Below are positions 45,770-59,122 of a DNA stretch of 64,000 nt, one piece after another; position 1 is the stretch's first letter; each line of letters begins with the position of its first letter. A program made the position numbers and the translations under genes. The DNA comes from Lolium rigidum (Eukaryota > Streptophyta > Magnoliopsida > Poales > Poaceae), in contig NC_061510.1 in assembly GCF_022539505.1 (NCBI RefSeq), positions 36,977,047-37,041,046 of the forward strand, written 5' to 3'. The notes beneath the pieces were generated by a model. The model saw only the letters and a program-made list of their open reading frames with translations, searched no databases and was not told where the DNA came from.

Positions 45770-46423
45770 TGTGCTCGAGAATTGGCCCGATCGGTTATTT
45801 GCTGGTGAATTGGGCCGTTTGGCTGAAGTATTATCGAACCAAAACTTCCTCGCACCCTGTGTAGCACCGTGCTCATCCAACCAAAACTCTGTCGCACCCT
45901 GTGGAAGTACCGTGGCAGGCAAGCGAATGTGCTCGATTGTCGCCATGCCGAGCGCCATTAGCTTCTCGCGGATAGTGCTGGATCATCGCCATGCCGAGTG
46001 CCATTAGCAGTTGCCGGCAGTCGTCAATGATTACCGCACCTACGCCTCTATACTCAGATGGATTGTGGACAGCTATTGCCACTTCCATCGAATCAAATTC
46101 CACCAAGGAGTGAGCTCCAAACTGGTCTGACAGTTGAAGACCGGCTAGCAAAGCTGAGGCTTCCATTGCCGCCGCATCGATCGCAAATCCAGTATAATCA
46201 CAACATGCAGCTATAAAGTTCCCCCAGAGTCCCTTATGATCACTCCAGTTGCTCCTCTCCCTGAATCCGGATTAACAGCTGCATTCACATTCAGTTTATA
46301 CACTTCGCTTCTACTAGGTTTTGTCCATTCCCCACGGCGCATTGTACTACCAGTGCCCTTCAGTTTGGCACAATTAGCCACCATGTCTCTGATGTCTTCA
46401 AGTCCTAAGGTCTTCCACATCAA
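45770..46423 (-). pseudogene. RNase H-like (RVT_3) domain fragment, frameshifted
   Basis: Minus strand: WTKPSRSEVYKLNVNAAVNP, GATGVIIRDSGG, then after a 1-bp frame change near 46222 GNFIAACCDYTGFAIDAAAMEASALLAGLQL, LVEFDSMEVAIAV, DDCRQLLMALG, HYPREAN. It is the order of a plant RVT_3/RNase H-like domain (D near the start, E in AMEASALLAG, D in FDS). After HYPREAN a duplicated segment (45942-45964 and 45984-46006 share CGCCATGCCGAG) disrupts the expected histidine motif. Further on, two imperfect 43-bp units (45835-45920) replace the end. A dead LINE or retroposed fragment. Confidence 0.65.
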
Positions 46424-46429
46424 TCGAAA

Positions 46430-46985
46430 AAACTGGAAAGTTAACAGCTCATCGAATATGTCTGTTCGCTAATGTACAGGAACATGGGATTATTCCATTC
46501 AAGGCTTGCTACATGAAAATTTGAACTTTCCGTGCACAATTACATGACCTCTGGTTCATCACTAGGGCACCAACCAGCAACCATCTGGCCTTGATGATTA
46601 GATTTGCAGATCCAGAGCTGCAAGAGTTGGATATCCTGGATGATTGCAATCGATGCTGTGCATGTACCATTCAATGAGCGAGCTGAAACATCACACCAAA
46701 AATCAACATATCTCAAGTGACAAGACTGGTCACAAAGTAAATAAATGGATAATCTTAAGACCTTGCAGCCTACACCAAACAAATCGGAGTACATAATAGT
46801 GATACAATCTAGTATCTCTAAACCGCCACCCACACCTCAAGGGTAACCACCCACACCCTTCAAAAAGGATCTGATCATCTGTTACATATAAGGAGCGGAA
46901 CAGGAACAGGTACGGTAGCTTGTTAAATAAGACCGTCTCCTCCACAAAGCCTTAGGCCGCTACAGCAAGAGCTATCTGAAATGTT
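46430..46985. other. 3' flank of the HR-lesion gene
   Basis: No second gene seen. It probably includes the 3' untranslated region of the gene that ends at 46986. Confidence 0.45.
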
Positions 46986-49555
46986 CTAGTTAGTCTTGGA
47001 CTTGGCTGTCTTCTTCTTGGGCTGCCTCTTGGGGATGGAGTTCTTCATGCCGAGGAAGAAGAGGAGGGCTCCAAAGAGTGCCACGTTCTACAATTACAGG
47101 AGAGGTCAGGGGTTATTCAGCTGTCATGGAATATATCTTCATCATTCAACAGTAACTGCTAACTGGTGAATATCTCTGTCTTACCTGTGTGAATTTGATG
47201 AAGAGTTGCACGAACTCAGCCCTCTCCATGTCGTAGTTGTAGAAGTCGTAGACAACAGGGGTGATGAACGCAAGGTAGAGCGCCTGGAGAGACAGAAAAC
47301 ATCATTAGATAGTGCAGGAGGAATTAGGGAAGCTAACCAAAACACCACATATCAGCACGGTGGAAGACAAGCAGCCTAAAACTTAATGAATCTGCCACTC
47401 TGATATTACAATGTCCACAAAAGCACAGAGCAAAATACACAAAAGCATACAACAAGAGACCAGGTAGAACAAGAGCCCATCATTCAGCTGATGCCATAAG
47501 AAGACACGTCATTACATAGGCACACAGGTGGCAGGCGAGTAGTACATATCTATCAGTTGGTAGTCTGTGGAATGATGGGGGAGAGAGATCATACTTCTTT
47601 CAGCATGGTACCAGAGGCCAAAACAAGATAACAGTAACCTAACCAATTTGCTAAAAACAACTATATGCAAGACCATTAGATACGGAACACCTTCAAAAAC
47701 ATATAGGCTAAGCCAAAATTTTCAGATCTCATGAATACATGGAAGAGGACTATTGAACCAAAAGTTGGATGTCCCATACACAATAGTTTCTGAAGGCAAA
47801 ACACATTGGCATTTAAGAAAATCTTAGTGGACACAAGCAATACACACATGTTTAAATTGGAATGAAAAATCAACCAACATTGTGCAAATAATTCAGTTGT
47901 TTTGTTTCTTCTCATTCCTCAAACAAATATTGAGCAGATAATTGATGATATTTCCATACTGTGGACTAACATATTTGTACCCATACGATTCAACATTATT
48001 ATGTAGTCCTGAGAATTAAAATTGATCCATACTTCTAGATATGGAAAACAATTTAATTATATGCTGTAGTAACGTTGATATAGATGGAAAGGCAAAAAAG
48101 AAAGTAAATTAATCTGTATACAGTGTGGCGACAGCTCGGAACATACCAGGAGATAAGCCCCAAACTGGCTGCTAACAATGAACAGGAGACCTCCCAGACC
48201 CTTCAGGCCAATGGTAGCAGCAATGACATGCTTCAACTGGATAGATACAGAACAGAAAGCAAACAGATTAATGACTAGCAACATTAAGGCTGCATAAAGA
48301 TATCACAAATAAAGAAAATTCGCACCTCAACATGGGGCACCACAACTCCCAGTTGCGCAGAAATATTTTTGGTGAAACTGTTGAACTTAGGCTTAAGAGC
48401 CTTGGCAGCTGGCCCACCATCAGTTCCAAATTCATTGAACCTGCAATCAAAGCAACTTAAAATCAGCATTCATTTAGGTATGGTATTTTCTTCAGAACTT
48501 AAGTCATCAACATACAACATGACATTAACTACAATCATCATTATGATCCAGTGAATACATGCTAACCTAACAGCTTTTCAATACATCTATTGGATTGTCA
48601 CCTCATGTTTAGAACGAGCTACTTGACCAAAGGGTATCCAAGCTAATTAATAAAAACTCCCATATAGGCCCAGAACTTCAAAAAACTCATCCCCTTAAAT
48701 CAGTCAGTAGCAGTATATTAGGTGGAAACAAGAGTTGGGTTATCAGCATTAATCACAGAAAATCAGTAATGGTCTCAGTCATATCAAATTACTGCTGCGA
48801 CTCAATCAAATACAGCACTAACACGACATTTGCATGTTTAACAGGAAGTCTCCATGTATTTCAGCAAGCAACAGTAAAAGTCATCAGGTATCTAACATAA
48901 GAACAGAATTGAAGATGGCACCAGTTCAATAATTGTGGCGTGCATCGATAATGCAAATACAATGGCCAGAGTCTTCGTATTAGGCATGAAACCACACAAA
49001 CAAAAGCCGATTCGACAATTGGATGGATAAGCTGATACATCCAAGATGGCTGGTCCACATTATTTACCACGCTGATAGAGCAATCACACTAAACAATAAC
49101 AATACAAGTCTGGCCCACATCAGATCAGAAAGCGAGAACCAAGAAAAATACAGCATCTAAGGAAATTTTCGCCATAAATACACAGGTCAATGCCGCAATT
49201 CAGCAAACCCGGGTTAGATCAGAAGGCCCAGGAACCAAATTTCGGCCGCTTCCAATTTTTCATGGACCAGGCTGGAGCGTCTCGCCAGATCCAGGCGCTT
49301 TGACGTTCCGAGACGCGACAAGCGCGCTAATAAACGCTAGATCCAAACACTACGGCCGATACAGCGCGCGATTTAGCGAACGTCGTGTCAGATCCAACGA
49401 AACTAGCCTCGAATCGGCCGCAGCGAGCACGGACGACGACAATGGGGGGTAATAGAGGAGGAGGAGGAGGTGAGAGGAGGCGCGTACTCCTGGTAGGCGG
49501 ATAGGAGGAAGACGGAGGCGAAGAGGACCCTCCCGATGAAGGACACGAACCCCAT
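46986..49555 (-). CDS. HR-like lesion-inducing protein (HR_lesion family), five exons
   Basis: Exons (minus strand) 49555-49488, 48440-48326, 48236-48147, 47283-47185 and 47087-46986. All introns are GT-AG and the phases agree, giving 157 aa, the usual size. Seen: MGFVSFIGRVLFASVFLLSA start (signal-anchor-like helix); EFNEFGTDGGPAAKALKPKF after it; helix around residues 62-88; YLAFITPVVYDFYNYDM; helix 125-141 (NVALFGALLFFLGMKNS); and a Lys-rich tail PKRQPKKKTAKSKTN. Family members are small four-helix ER/membrane proteins named because overexpression caused cell-death lesions in tobacco; their biochemical role is not settled. No lesions; probably functional. The large first intron (1.05 kb) is unremarkable. 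Confidence 0.94.
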
Positions 49556-49684
49556 CTCGGCAGTGGCGGCGGCGAGCGGCGAGGCGACCGGCGGGATGTG
49601 GTGGGGAGGTGGGGAGCCGCGCTGCTACCTTGGGAGCTCTCGGAATCTGTGATGGAGACGGCCCGTGTCGGAGCCCCACTCCGT

Positions 49685-49693
49685 ACTTATAAC
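49685..49693 (-). promoter_or_regulatory. TATA box of the HR-lesion gene
   Basis: Minus-strand GTTATAAGT about 130 bp upstream of the ATG, implying a leader of about 100 bp. Confidence 0.6.
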
Positions 49694-49913
49694 GCGCCAC
49701 CGTTTAGGCTCTCCCGGGATTTACCCCAGATTTCGTCGGTATTACGAACAGGGCCCTTAACTTGGTGGCTTTGAAAAACAGTTTTGTGCAACTAATAATT
49801 TGGTTGAGTTATGTTCTTTTTTTTAGCGATGGTTGAGTTATGTTCTTGTTATTGCACAAAGGGTTCAAATATTGAGATTATGGTTCTTTGCGATGAGTCC
49901 TATGCTAATAGTA

Positions 49914-50131
49914 CTTCCTCCTTTCTAGAAAAGAAACCCAATAAAAATTTTAAAAGTCAAACAGTGTAATGTTACACCAACTATTTGAAAAAATCAACAT
50001 ATTTCAATATGCTTCTAATGATATTGGTTTTGTATTATACATATGTTAAAGTTTTTTTGCAAAGTTGGTTAACCTTACATTGTTTTATGTTGACAAAACT
50101 GTACACGCTCTCTTTTCAGGAACCGATAGAG
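49914..50131. mobile_element. Stowaway-like MITE (degenerate)
   Basis: TA-flanked (49912-49913, 50132-50133) with ends TTCCTCCTTTCTAGAAAAG and inverted CTCTATCGGTTCCTGAAAAG. The terminal match is imperfect. Confidence 0.55.
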
Positions 50132-50159
50132 TAGTTTCTAGTAGTAAATATTAATACTA

Positions 50160-50389
50160 CCTCCGTTTCAAGGAATAAGGCGTCCTTGTTTTACGAGCTT
50201 TTTGTTTGACCAAGAATTACTTCAAATAGATAAACATCGTTTGTATGAAATTAGTACCATTAAAAAGTGCTTTTCAATACGAATCCAACGATACTATATA
50301 CTTATAATATAATCAAGATTTTGTTACTCAATTTCTATGGTCAAAGTTCGTCTTGGAATACGTGTGCGCCTTATTCCTTGAAACGGAGG
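50160..50389. mobile_element. Stowaway MITE
   Basis: CCTCCGTTTCAAGGAATAAG and its exact inverse at the right end, flanked by TA (50158-50159, 50390-50391). 230 bp. It lies about 600 bp upstream of the HR-lesion gene start. Confidence 0.9.
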
Positions 50390-50391
50390 TA

Positions 50392-52550
50392 AAACTGCTC
50401 TAAGTCTATAAAAACAATGAATGAAATCAAGACAAACAACTTGCAATACTTTGCGATTCTTTATGTCATTTTGGTGATTTCCTTGAAAGTTTGGTAGTAG
50501 TCGCATTGAATACCGAAAGTGGTCATTATATTACCTTGTTGCTCAAAACATATTGTAGGAGGATGTCTTTGAGTTAGTCTAACCAAGGCTAATGGACTAA
50601 TGATGATGGAGTAACATTTTTTAATGCAAGCTTGTTATATCATTGGCCATGATTTACAACCACTTTGTTGAGTTATTTCGTATGATGATATTAATGAAGT
50701 CACCACCAGGAAATTATTCTTCTTTCCTATATTGTTGTCTCCCAGAAATGTTTCGTCTATTATGCATTAATTATCTATTTGGTATTCATGACTTGGTACA
50801 CACCATGTGCCTCACGTCTATCATGCCCATTCTTGCACTCACCTTTAATGTTTGTCATTGTTGATCTAGGCGAAGCGACATGCACTTTATTGCAAGATAT
50901 ATGTTGACAAAACGCCACAAGCTGTTTGGCGATATGCTGCCAAAGAACAACTTTTACAATGGGTTTGGTGAAGTTAGGGTGGAATATATTGCCTCGTAAA
51001 TACATTCACGGTTTCTCAGCTTGACGTGCCCTCTCCCATGATCATTTTCAAAAAGACGCAATATATGTGTGTTCTATATTAAGGTAGAGAAGTAACATAT
51101 ATTACAAGATTTGGAAAACTAGGACCAAACAGCTTAATTTTCATCTACAATAAGAGAAAAAAGAATTGTTCTTCCATCAACTTGAACACATTACCTTCCC
51201 ACAATGTGGACGCAAACCTGGCGAGTACTTTATTTTGTCTTTTCTAGACAAAACCTATCTTGCTACCAAGATGACCAGTGAGTTGTTGGAAGAAAGAGGG
51301 CACTCGGGAAACAGAGGTTTATCGGCGAGAGCATGTTGAACTAGATTACTCTCGCGAAAGAGCATTGCAGCATCAGACGATTGGATGTCTTAGGCTCTTG
51401 GCAAAAAAGAGGGCACTCGGGCGGAGGTTGCATCCCTCTTTTGCGAAGGCGATCGGCGGTCCATAGTGTGTCCTTCTCCCATGATCATCAGCGGACCTAG
51501 CGTCTTTCCAGTTTAGATAGACATTCGAGATTGACTAGGCACCATAACTCAAGTGATTTCTTGAAGCGGTTTAGACATAAAACAAAATTGAGGCGGCTTT
51601 AATCCGAGACGTACATGGCTAGGAGAGCAAAGAGGATATCCACATGGTCGGCAGCAGCATTGGCCTCTTTCTACAGCGGAGCAGCGGCCATCTTCTCGTC
51701 GTTGGAATTCATCTCATGCAAATTCACCGAACACCCCTCGAGTAGGCTGGCCAAGAGGGGACCCGGAACTGCCTGCGGACGACTACGACGACGGATCTAG
51801 GGTCGATGACTAGCGAGGTGGGTGCGTTGTGGACTTGCTCGACGGGCCTGCCTTATCTGGCGGTTGGAAACGGTGTAGGCGGAGAGGGGTGAAATGGGGG
51901 TTTCCCCCCTCTCTCACCGATAACGATGGCCCACGCCGCTTTGAGCTTCATCCCTAGGTGTCGAATTCTGTTGGCCGAAAAGTGACATTGGGAAGGCCGA
52001 CCTCCCCAAAACCGTTTAGTGGGATGTAAATAATAATAACATGACTATGAGCTTTTTGTAGTTTGCCCAGGTTTGCAGAAGTTTATAGATCTGCCATTGC
52101 ACATGACTGCTGACTAGAGGAACGGATCCTTGCTCTTAAGATAATGATAGTTTTTTCAAATGGATAAGACGAAGGATCTGAACGAAAGGAAAAGAGGTGA
52201 TGGCGAGTTGTGATTAGTGATTTGAAGGAACGCGACGCAATTTGAAGCAACGCGAGGGCTGTTGTCGCAAATACGCCGGCCGAACCATGCCGCCGGTTGC
52301 AAAGCAGAGAGAGTAGTAGGTAGTACCACCGGATCTGAAAAGAAATTTCGCCGGATGCCACCCCGGTCATACCATGCCATGCCAGCCAGACAGCCTCGCT
52401 CGGAAAATTTTGAATCCGGAAGCGCGTGGAGGCGAGGCGCGGCGCGGGCGTTGTGCCACCGTCGTGGGCATGGACCACCAGCGAAGCGAACCACAGCTCA
52501 GCAGCTGACACATGGGTGGGACCGCTGCAGGCCAGTGTAAATGCCCTGCT
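50392..52550. other. Intergenic, no gene recognised
   Basis: No supported gene. 51600-52030 is GC-rich old repeat sequence. Short frames at 52083-52595 overlap on both strands and have no recognised domain. Confidence 0.4.
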
Positions 52551-52560
52551 GCTTTTATAA
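52551..52560 (-). promoter_or_regulatory. Orphan TATA box-like site
   Basis: Minus-strand TTATAAAAGC followed by a C/A-rich start-like region and GC-rich sequence. No gene was found downstream, so it may be a promoter remnant. Confidence 0.3.
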
Positions 52561-52647
52561 CTCCTACTACCACCAGTTGTCCTTTCCAGCTGCACCGGGA
52601 GTGTAGTTTATTTTTCAACTTTGGTGATGCAAAATTTGGAGAACATT

Positions 52648-52661
52648 CCCCCCCCCCCCCC
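52648..52661. repeat. Homopolymer run of 14 C
   Basis: Fourteen consecutive C residues; also a likely place for sequencing or assembly error. Confidence 0.9.
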
Positions 52662-53600
52662 TATTGACGAACGGTACCAAGATCGCCTTTTGTGTTGATT
52701 TTTGAGACGTGCAGCTATCAGACAACTTACTTATCCAACGGGAGTTAGTGGCTGGCTGGTATCGAAACGTATCTGACTAGCCTTGCTGTTATTATGTGTT
52801 AAACAAACACAATCACGGCTACAGACTTTGACCGGATAGCAGACAAACGGTACATCCACGGAAGCCACGACAAAGTTCGGTGGAGCTTACAAGACTAGAA
52901 AAAACTTTGAATTCATCCTGCTCAACTTACTCCAAGATTCTGGACTTTGAATCTTCCACACCATACCAACCCTCGTGGTGCCCGATTGTAAAAGAAAGAA
53001 AAATTGAGTGTAAGAGAGCATTATTATTTTATATCGAGTAAACGGTCGAGCTTTGGTCCTGATTTACAAGATCGCAGATAACGTCCGGTAACTGATTCAG
53101 CCAGATGCAGCTTCCACCAGATCTTGCATCTTAGCAAGGGTATCAGCCGCAACGCACAAAATAAACTAGATTTAGATGTGCGCCTTGGCGCACGACCCCG
53201 TAAAATTCACATAACATTTTGTATCAAAGTAAGCAAAATCACGAACATAGTAGAAAACTCTTAGACAGTTAGGAGAAAAGGAAAATGTATTACAATAACA
53301 CCCTATAAATGACAAGGTAAAAAGCACAATATACACTCAGATGGAGCACATACATTCGGTGGTATGTACATTCACGTGAAGGTATGAACTTAACAAAAAC
53401 AACAAATACCTCTCTTTGATTGTTACACCGGATGAATACGGATGCTAGTTTGTAACAAATATACCTCATTTAATATTTTTGGTTTTATAAATAAAGTTTT
53501 CACTTGGTTCCTCAACTCGCGCTACTGCACAATCAACATCTTACTTCAGCTATACCATGATTGGAAGCAGTAATCAAAGACAAAACCATGATTCACCATG
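52662..53600. other. Intergenic, no gene recognised
   Basis: Minus-strand 53100-53170 could encode a short tail (DTLAKMQDLVEAASG, stop), but nothing joins to it with confidence. Confidence 0.35.
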
Positions 53601-53681
53601 GAGCTTTAGCATTCATGTATAAATCTATTTAAGAATCCACATAGCAGGCTACATCAGTGTCCACCAAGTGTGTGTTTCGTT

Positions 53682-53905
53682 CCTGCAGAAAATAAATAAA
53701 GAAGAAGGTTAAAATGATAAATTTGAGGATCATAGGAACATACTTTATTTGTGGAATTTGGTCATCACTAAAAATAATCCAGATCTGAAATAATTGAAGG
53801 TGTCTCGAACTCAGTGTTTGTTTCATGCCTACAGAATAGAAACAAAAGGAAGAAGATTAAAATGATTAACTTGAGGATAGGAGGAACATACTTTATTTGA
53901 AATAG
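53682..53905. repeat. Duplicated intron-exon junction (two copies, 146 bp apart)
   Basis: 53682-53760 and 53828-53905 share a polypyrimidine tract plus 3' splice-like site followed (minus strand) by GAAACAC/AACAC. About 80% similar by eye. Confidence 0.65.
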
Positions 53906-54485
53906 GGCATTGTTGAATTAACTTCTTGATTTTCTAATGCAGAGAAAACCAGGAAATAATTACTTCTCAAACAACTATAGCACAAAAATAACATTTCAGC
54001 CAAAATCTAATATTCATCTCTAAGCTCTTATTAAGTTGGTAGAAAATGCCATGCTTGTTCATTTAGGTGGAAAGAAATTAAGCATAATTTTTGTTTGAGC
54101 TCTAAATATGTTAAATTCTAACGTAATTCCTGAGATACTTGTTAGAGTTGCTTTCTGGCCGTTTGATCGAGCTTGCATCCAACAATGTAAATACCTTAGT
54201 TGTACCGCAAACAGACGGTTTGGATGCGTCCTAAGAGCGACTATCCTCCGGTCATGCTTGCATTAGTCGTTACTTTCAGATCAGCCAGTTCAAAAACATA
54301 ATAGGAGGCATGCCAATTTTGAAAGTACAGTTGAGATGTTTGATCTGAAGGTTGTTGTGCATACCTATAAAGCTTGTAAGCTGTTATGCATACCTGTACA
54401 TCAGAGAGCTGATGTCAATCAATCTTTGTACATAATAAACGGTATATTTCATTAAGTAATAAGCTTCATGCGGAAATAGTAGAAC

Positions 54486-54665
54486 CATATTGAAAATCTT
54501 GCAAGGGGAGGTTAAAAAAATCTTCCAATTGTTGATCTGGTGAAAATAGTCTTTGAAGCAAACCTGCAATGGTAGAGTAAAAAAGAATTAGTTAATTCTT
54601 GCTAACATTAAAATAGTTTTTAAAGAAAATCTGCAATAGTAGAAGAGTGTGAATTAGTTATTTCT
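54486..54665. repeat. Local duplication around a splice-like site
   Basis: 54538-54602 and 54603-54667 share AATAGT(C/T)TTT(G)AA...CTGCAAT(G)GTAGA...AATTAGTTA, two copies about 65 bp apart. Confidence 0.55.
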
Positions 54666-54969
54666 TTCCCGTGTCGCTAATATAAATCAGAAAAGAAGCC
54701 TTGAAAACCAGGACAGCTAAACATGATAATAGGAGGAATTAACAGATAACTCCAAATAATAGCTATTAAACTTGAAACTGAGAACTCACCTAAGATTCAG
54801 TTTTAATGGTTTTCTAAACCTTTTCCCTCAAGATACAATGATGAGTCCCCAGAACCAAACATGATGTAGCAATGCAAAGGCATTTTGTTTCCATCCTACG
54901 ATATGTAACATGTATTCGTGAGACCTACTGGTAAACTTTTGGTTCTAATTTGCCAATTCCTATTGAACT

Positions 54970-55172
54970 TTTACCAGAAGCCAACCAATAAAGGCAATAC
55001 TATGCGAATTGCTGATCTGGCTAGCGTAAATGGGTTCTTCAAAACACAGAAGCCAATATTTGTTTCTTGTTTAGAAGTCATCTAATAAAGACAGCACTAT
55101 ACAAACTGCTAATCTGGCTAGGCTAAATGGGTCCTTCAAGAAACAGAAGCAAAGATTGGTTTCTGGTTTAGC
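54970..55172. repeat. Tandem duplication of about 100 bp
   Basis: 54970-55070 and 55073-55172 share GAAG(C)CA(A/T)C(C/T)AATAAAG, GCTGATCTGGCTAG, AAATGGGT(T)CTTCAA and TTTCT(T/G)GTTTA. Diverged, so not recent. Confidence 0.75.
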
Positions 55173-58100
55173 AAAAGAAATCTTGATGGTTTATGCACGT
55201 ATCATGAATAAAGTTACTAAAAGGAAGTATACTTTGCTAGTCACTAAATACGAATATTCTCTCCGCCCAGGAGTTGTACAGAGAGATTGAGCAGTTTGCC
55301 ATCGCTAAAGAAAAGTAGAAAATGATTGAAAGTAATAGTTCACTAATAAGCTCAGAGACACCAACTGTGGTAGAAATGACATCTACCTAAATCTTATGAT
55401 GAAAATAACATCGATCAGTACAAGTAAATGCTGAAAGTATATAATGTGGATGTTTTCTTCTCAAACAAGGTATGATATCTTACAATAATTGCCAGGCAAT
55501 TTCTGTTCGACATCGACTATGGGATTTCTGTGGGGGTCCAAGTAAGAATCCAGCCATCATCTTTTTAACTTGTTTGATACACATGGTACAATACAACATG
55601 GTGCAATTATTGTAAGATATTACATATTAACTCATAGATTTTGAAGTACAAACTTGTGGTTTCCTGGTATAATGCTGCTTCTATACTTTTAATTTTGCTT
55701 GTAAGCTCTGAAAAATTGCTATTTTCCCCTTGTGTCTGATCCTTTAGTACATGAAGCAGATCTTATCCCCCACCCGTCCCTTTTATTTGTTCATGTGTGC
55801 TGAGTTTCCTCCTCTGAAATTTGAAGTCTTTCTTGCTGGTTTTACAGTTTGACTTTTTAATAACTAAAAAGTAACTAAATATATTATGCCAAGTTGATGC
55901 AAACAATTTCTATAATACGCAATAGGATGCATTGCCCGCTGCAAATTCATATTCGACTTCCACATATTAGTTCTATCATTCTTCTCTACAGATTCTTCTA
56001 GTAATAAAAGCACTTTACTTTTCACGAACCAACAAAGGTAAAAAATATCATCCATGATCCACCAGACACTTAAATATTAAATATACCATCAAAGGTGAGT
56101 TTAAGTTCCAAAGGTATGAGAAATAAATATTTGACCCTACGTTGCCAATGCTGGCATGTCATTCACTTTGTCGAGAGTGCCATTCCTCAGCAAAACAAAT
56201 AATCATATTTTATTTTATGAAGCACAAGCATTGTTGAGTAAATAAAACAACAAATATGAACCCTTTTTAACTCGAAACCACAAACATTAATGGGAAAAAT
56301 AGCCTACTGCCATAGTATACATTTCAATACAGAAATAGAGTAGAGTAACTTATGCAGCACTATACTCTATGGATCTAATAAAGGAAAAGTATGAACTATG
56401 AAAGAAAAGGGGGAGGTGGTGAAGCATAGCCTCACCTACATGATTGTTGTGAAATTCAGTGTGGCCCTCTTGTGTAGGATCAAACATATGGCCAACGGAA
56501 GATATATATAATATGATAAAATTCTCAACTCGAAGGAAAAGATAAATCCAAATTTCTATAAATCCACCTGTAGACGCAATACCCGTAGTCAAAGGAGAGT
56601 TCTTGCATCATGTACATCCAAGTAAGAAATCCATACATGTGAAAAAAAAGTAAGCAATCTAGTTAGTTGGATGGACATTCATAAAATAATTAGAATGCAT
56701 GGCAGTTTTAGTGGACCATAATCTAAAACAGAGTATATTTTTATTGTAAAAATAGTCCAAGCAATCATCTCTTAGCAGACCTTTAAGACGGTCTCCGTGG
56801 TTAAATAGAAAACAAAAAGGGGGATCTGTGAGCCTACCTATGAACATAAACGTAACCATATAGAAATCTTAGATGACAAAAATATCTCACTGTGACTTGT
56901 CATCAGCAAGGACAAAAGTCACAGGGTCCTGCTTCTATTGAGTCAAAATACCTTAATGAAGGATAACCAATACAGAAACTTTAGTAGAGACAATATGCGG
57001 GTTCAGCTAAATATTGATACCACATGTTCCCACTTCCCAGAAAGGGAGTAAACTCATCTAGCCAGTAGACCATGAAAACATTAGTTGTTACCAAGTATCA
57101 AACACCAAACCACATTATCGAATAAGAAAACCTTATGGGCATGCAATTCTCACTGATATTGAAGATAGTAGGACATGCATCATGTACCTGTCGAGAAACA
57201 GAGGAACCACAATAAATTCATATAAGATCACCAATTAATCCTATAACACAAGCAGGGCGAAATGCAGAAAAATAATATCGCAGTGTATGCAAAACATTAA
57301 AATAACATAAAATCCAGTATCTCGGTAAATACCACTGGTTTTAGAAAGGCGCACAGAAAATTTAAGGGAATGTTAAAATTCGCTTATTTACACACTGGTT
57401 TGACCACCAAAATAATTAGCTATAATTAGGATGCTCATGTACCAATCATTGTGTAGTGATAAATGATCTTTCAAATACAACTGATTCAGTTTGACATCTT
57501 TAGTAATAAATGATCTTCCAAATTTGTAGGAAATTACTGAGCACTTTCATAGAAGGTCAAAGACAACCAATTAGCAGAGCATAGTTTTAAGCCATGTTCT
57601 GACAATGCAAAGTCAACCCGAAGAACACCTATGCAACAGGGAACCTACAAAATGGTCAAAACCTGCAGAATATCAGAAGTTCGGAAATAAGTTAATTTAG
57701 AATGTTGTATTTCTGTCCAAGAAAAAAATGCACTCACAAAGGAGCATGAACATAAGAAAAGAGCCGAGCAATCGTGCTTTTATCCAGAATAAATAGTAGT
57801 AGTAGACAACAAAAAGTATGATGGGATATCAAAGAACTTATATTTAGCTAACAAAAAACAGAAGCCCACAAGGCTGCAGCACACTATGTTAAAGGACTAA
57901 CATGCAACCGATCATGATTCCTATCACTCACGCACGAATATGAAAATGATTATAGAGGATGAAAAAATATTATTATAAAAAATCATTATCTGCGCGCTGT
58001 ATTTGGTCGAACCTGGGCAGAGAATAAGGACTTTACCATGGTATGATGAACCAAAAACCGTGCACAACTTGAATCTCCACTTCTGCATCAATAAAATTCA

Positions 58101-59122
58101 AAACAGGTAATTATCAATATCCATTCACTTCAGTTATGCTTATCAAATTTGTAATTGGGACATGCAGTTACACATATTTGGTTTTTTGTAGAACAAGAAC
58201 AATTGTTCAATCATACCATCTGAAGCTAGTAATAGTACCAATTCTAAACGAAATGATACACTAGTTGCATTAGCTTGATATAGAACCCAGTGGAGGTCAG
58301 CAAACAAATATAAAGCCCGTGACCATGTGAACAAAAGGTACATAGAGCATTTGGATTAATAAGCTATTGTCCTAAAAACTTCCCTTCAAATATGTAAACA
58401 TGAACTTTGTTCCATATTATCCTTTTTAACAAGTAAAGCCATCTCGTAACAGTGATGGCACTAAGATAAAGTCGTTATTAAAAATATTTTAACTACATGT
58501 CTGTAGTATCTCCACCAGGCTCCTGTATAACTATGTGAGGATTTATGCAGTTATTATTTTATGACGACGCAACATCAAGTACTTCTAGGGAATGAAGAAT
58601 CAAGGAAAATAAAACAAAAGGCAGCTAACAGGTGAAAAAGCATTCACATTCTTGGAAAAAATGCATGGAACTGAAAAGGTAAATCTAAAGCAAAGTAAAA
58701 TAAAGAACTACATCCAAACAAATTATGCGATGATTCCTAGCGAAACTAACAGTCAATTTATGTGCGTAAGGAAAATGGTAAAATAGTACACTCTATGGTC
58801 ATTCAAATGAACACAATAATGGTGAAGTAAACTCCGTACCAACACAAGTAGAAATTGTAGCCAGAAGACCAATCACTTTTGCATTCAAATCATCCTAAAT
58901 TTAGTTTAATGATACATATTTGCTAAATTTAGAAAAGAATAACTCTGACAAAGAAAACAATAACCTCTTGGAGTGCTTCACAATACTCATATAGAGCAGA
59001 ATGCCGAAGAGATGTTTTACAAATAATTTTGCATATCCAGCAGCCTCTTTCTCCGTTCCATTCATTCCGCTATGTCCCTCCTGCTGGCAACCATAGCCAT
59101 GGGTTGAAATGTAAGAAAATAA

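Noticed and set aside
52083..52595. 170-codon frame on the minus strand
   Set aside because: Three overlapping frames on both strands and no family. It starts within a possible promoter region rather than after it.
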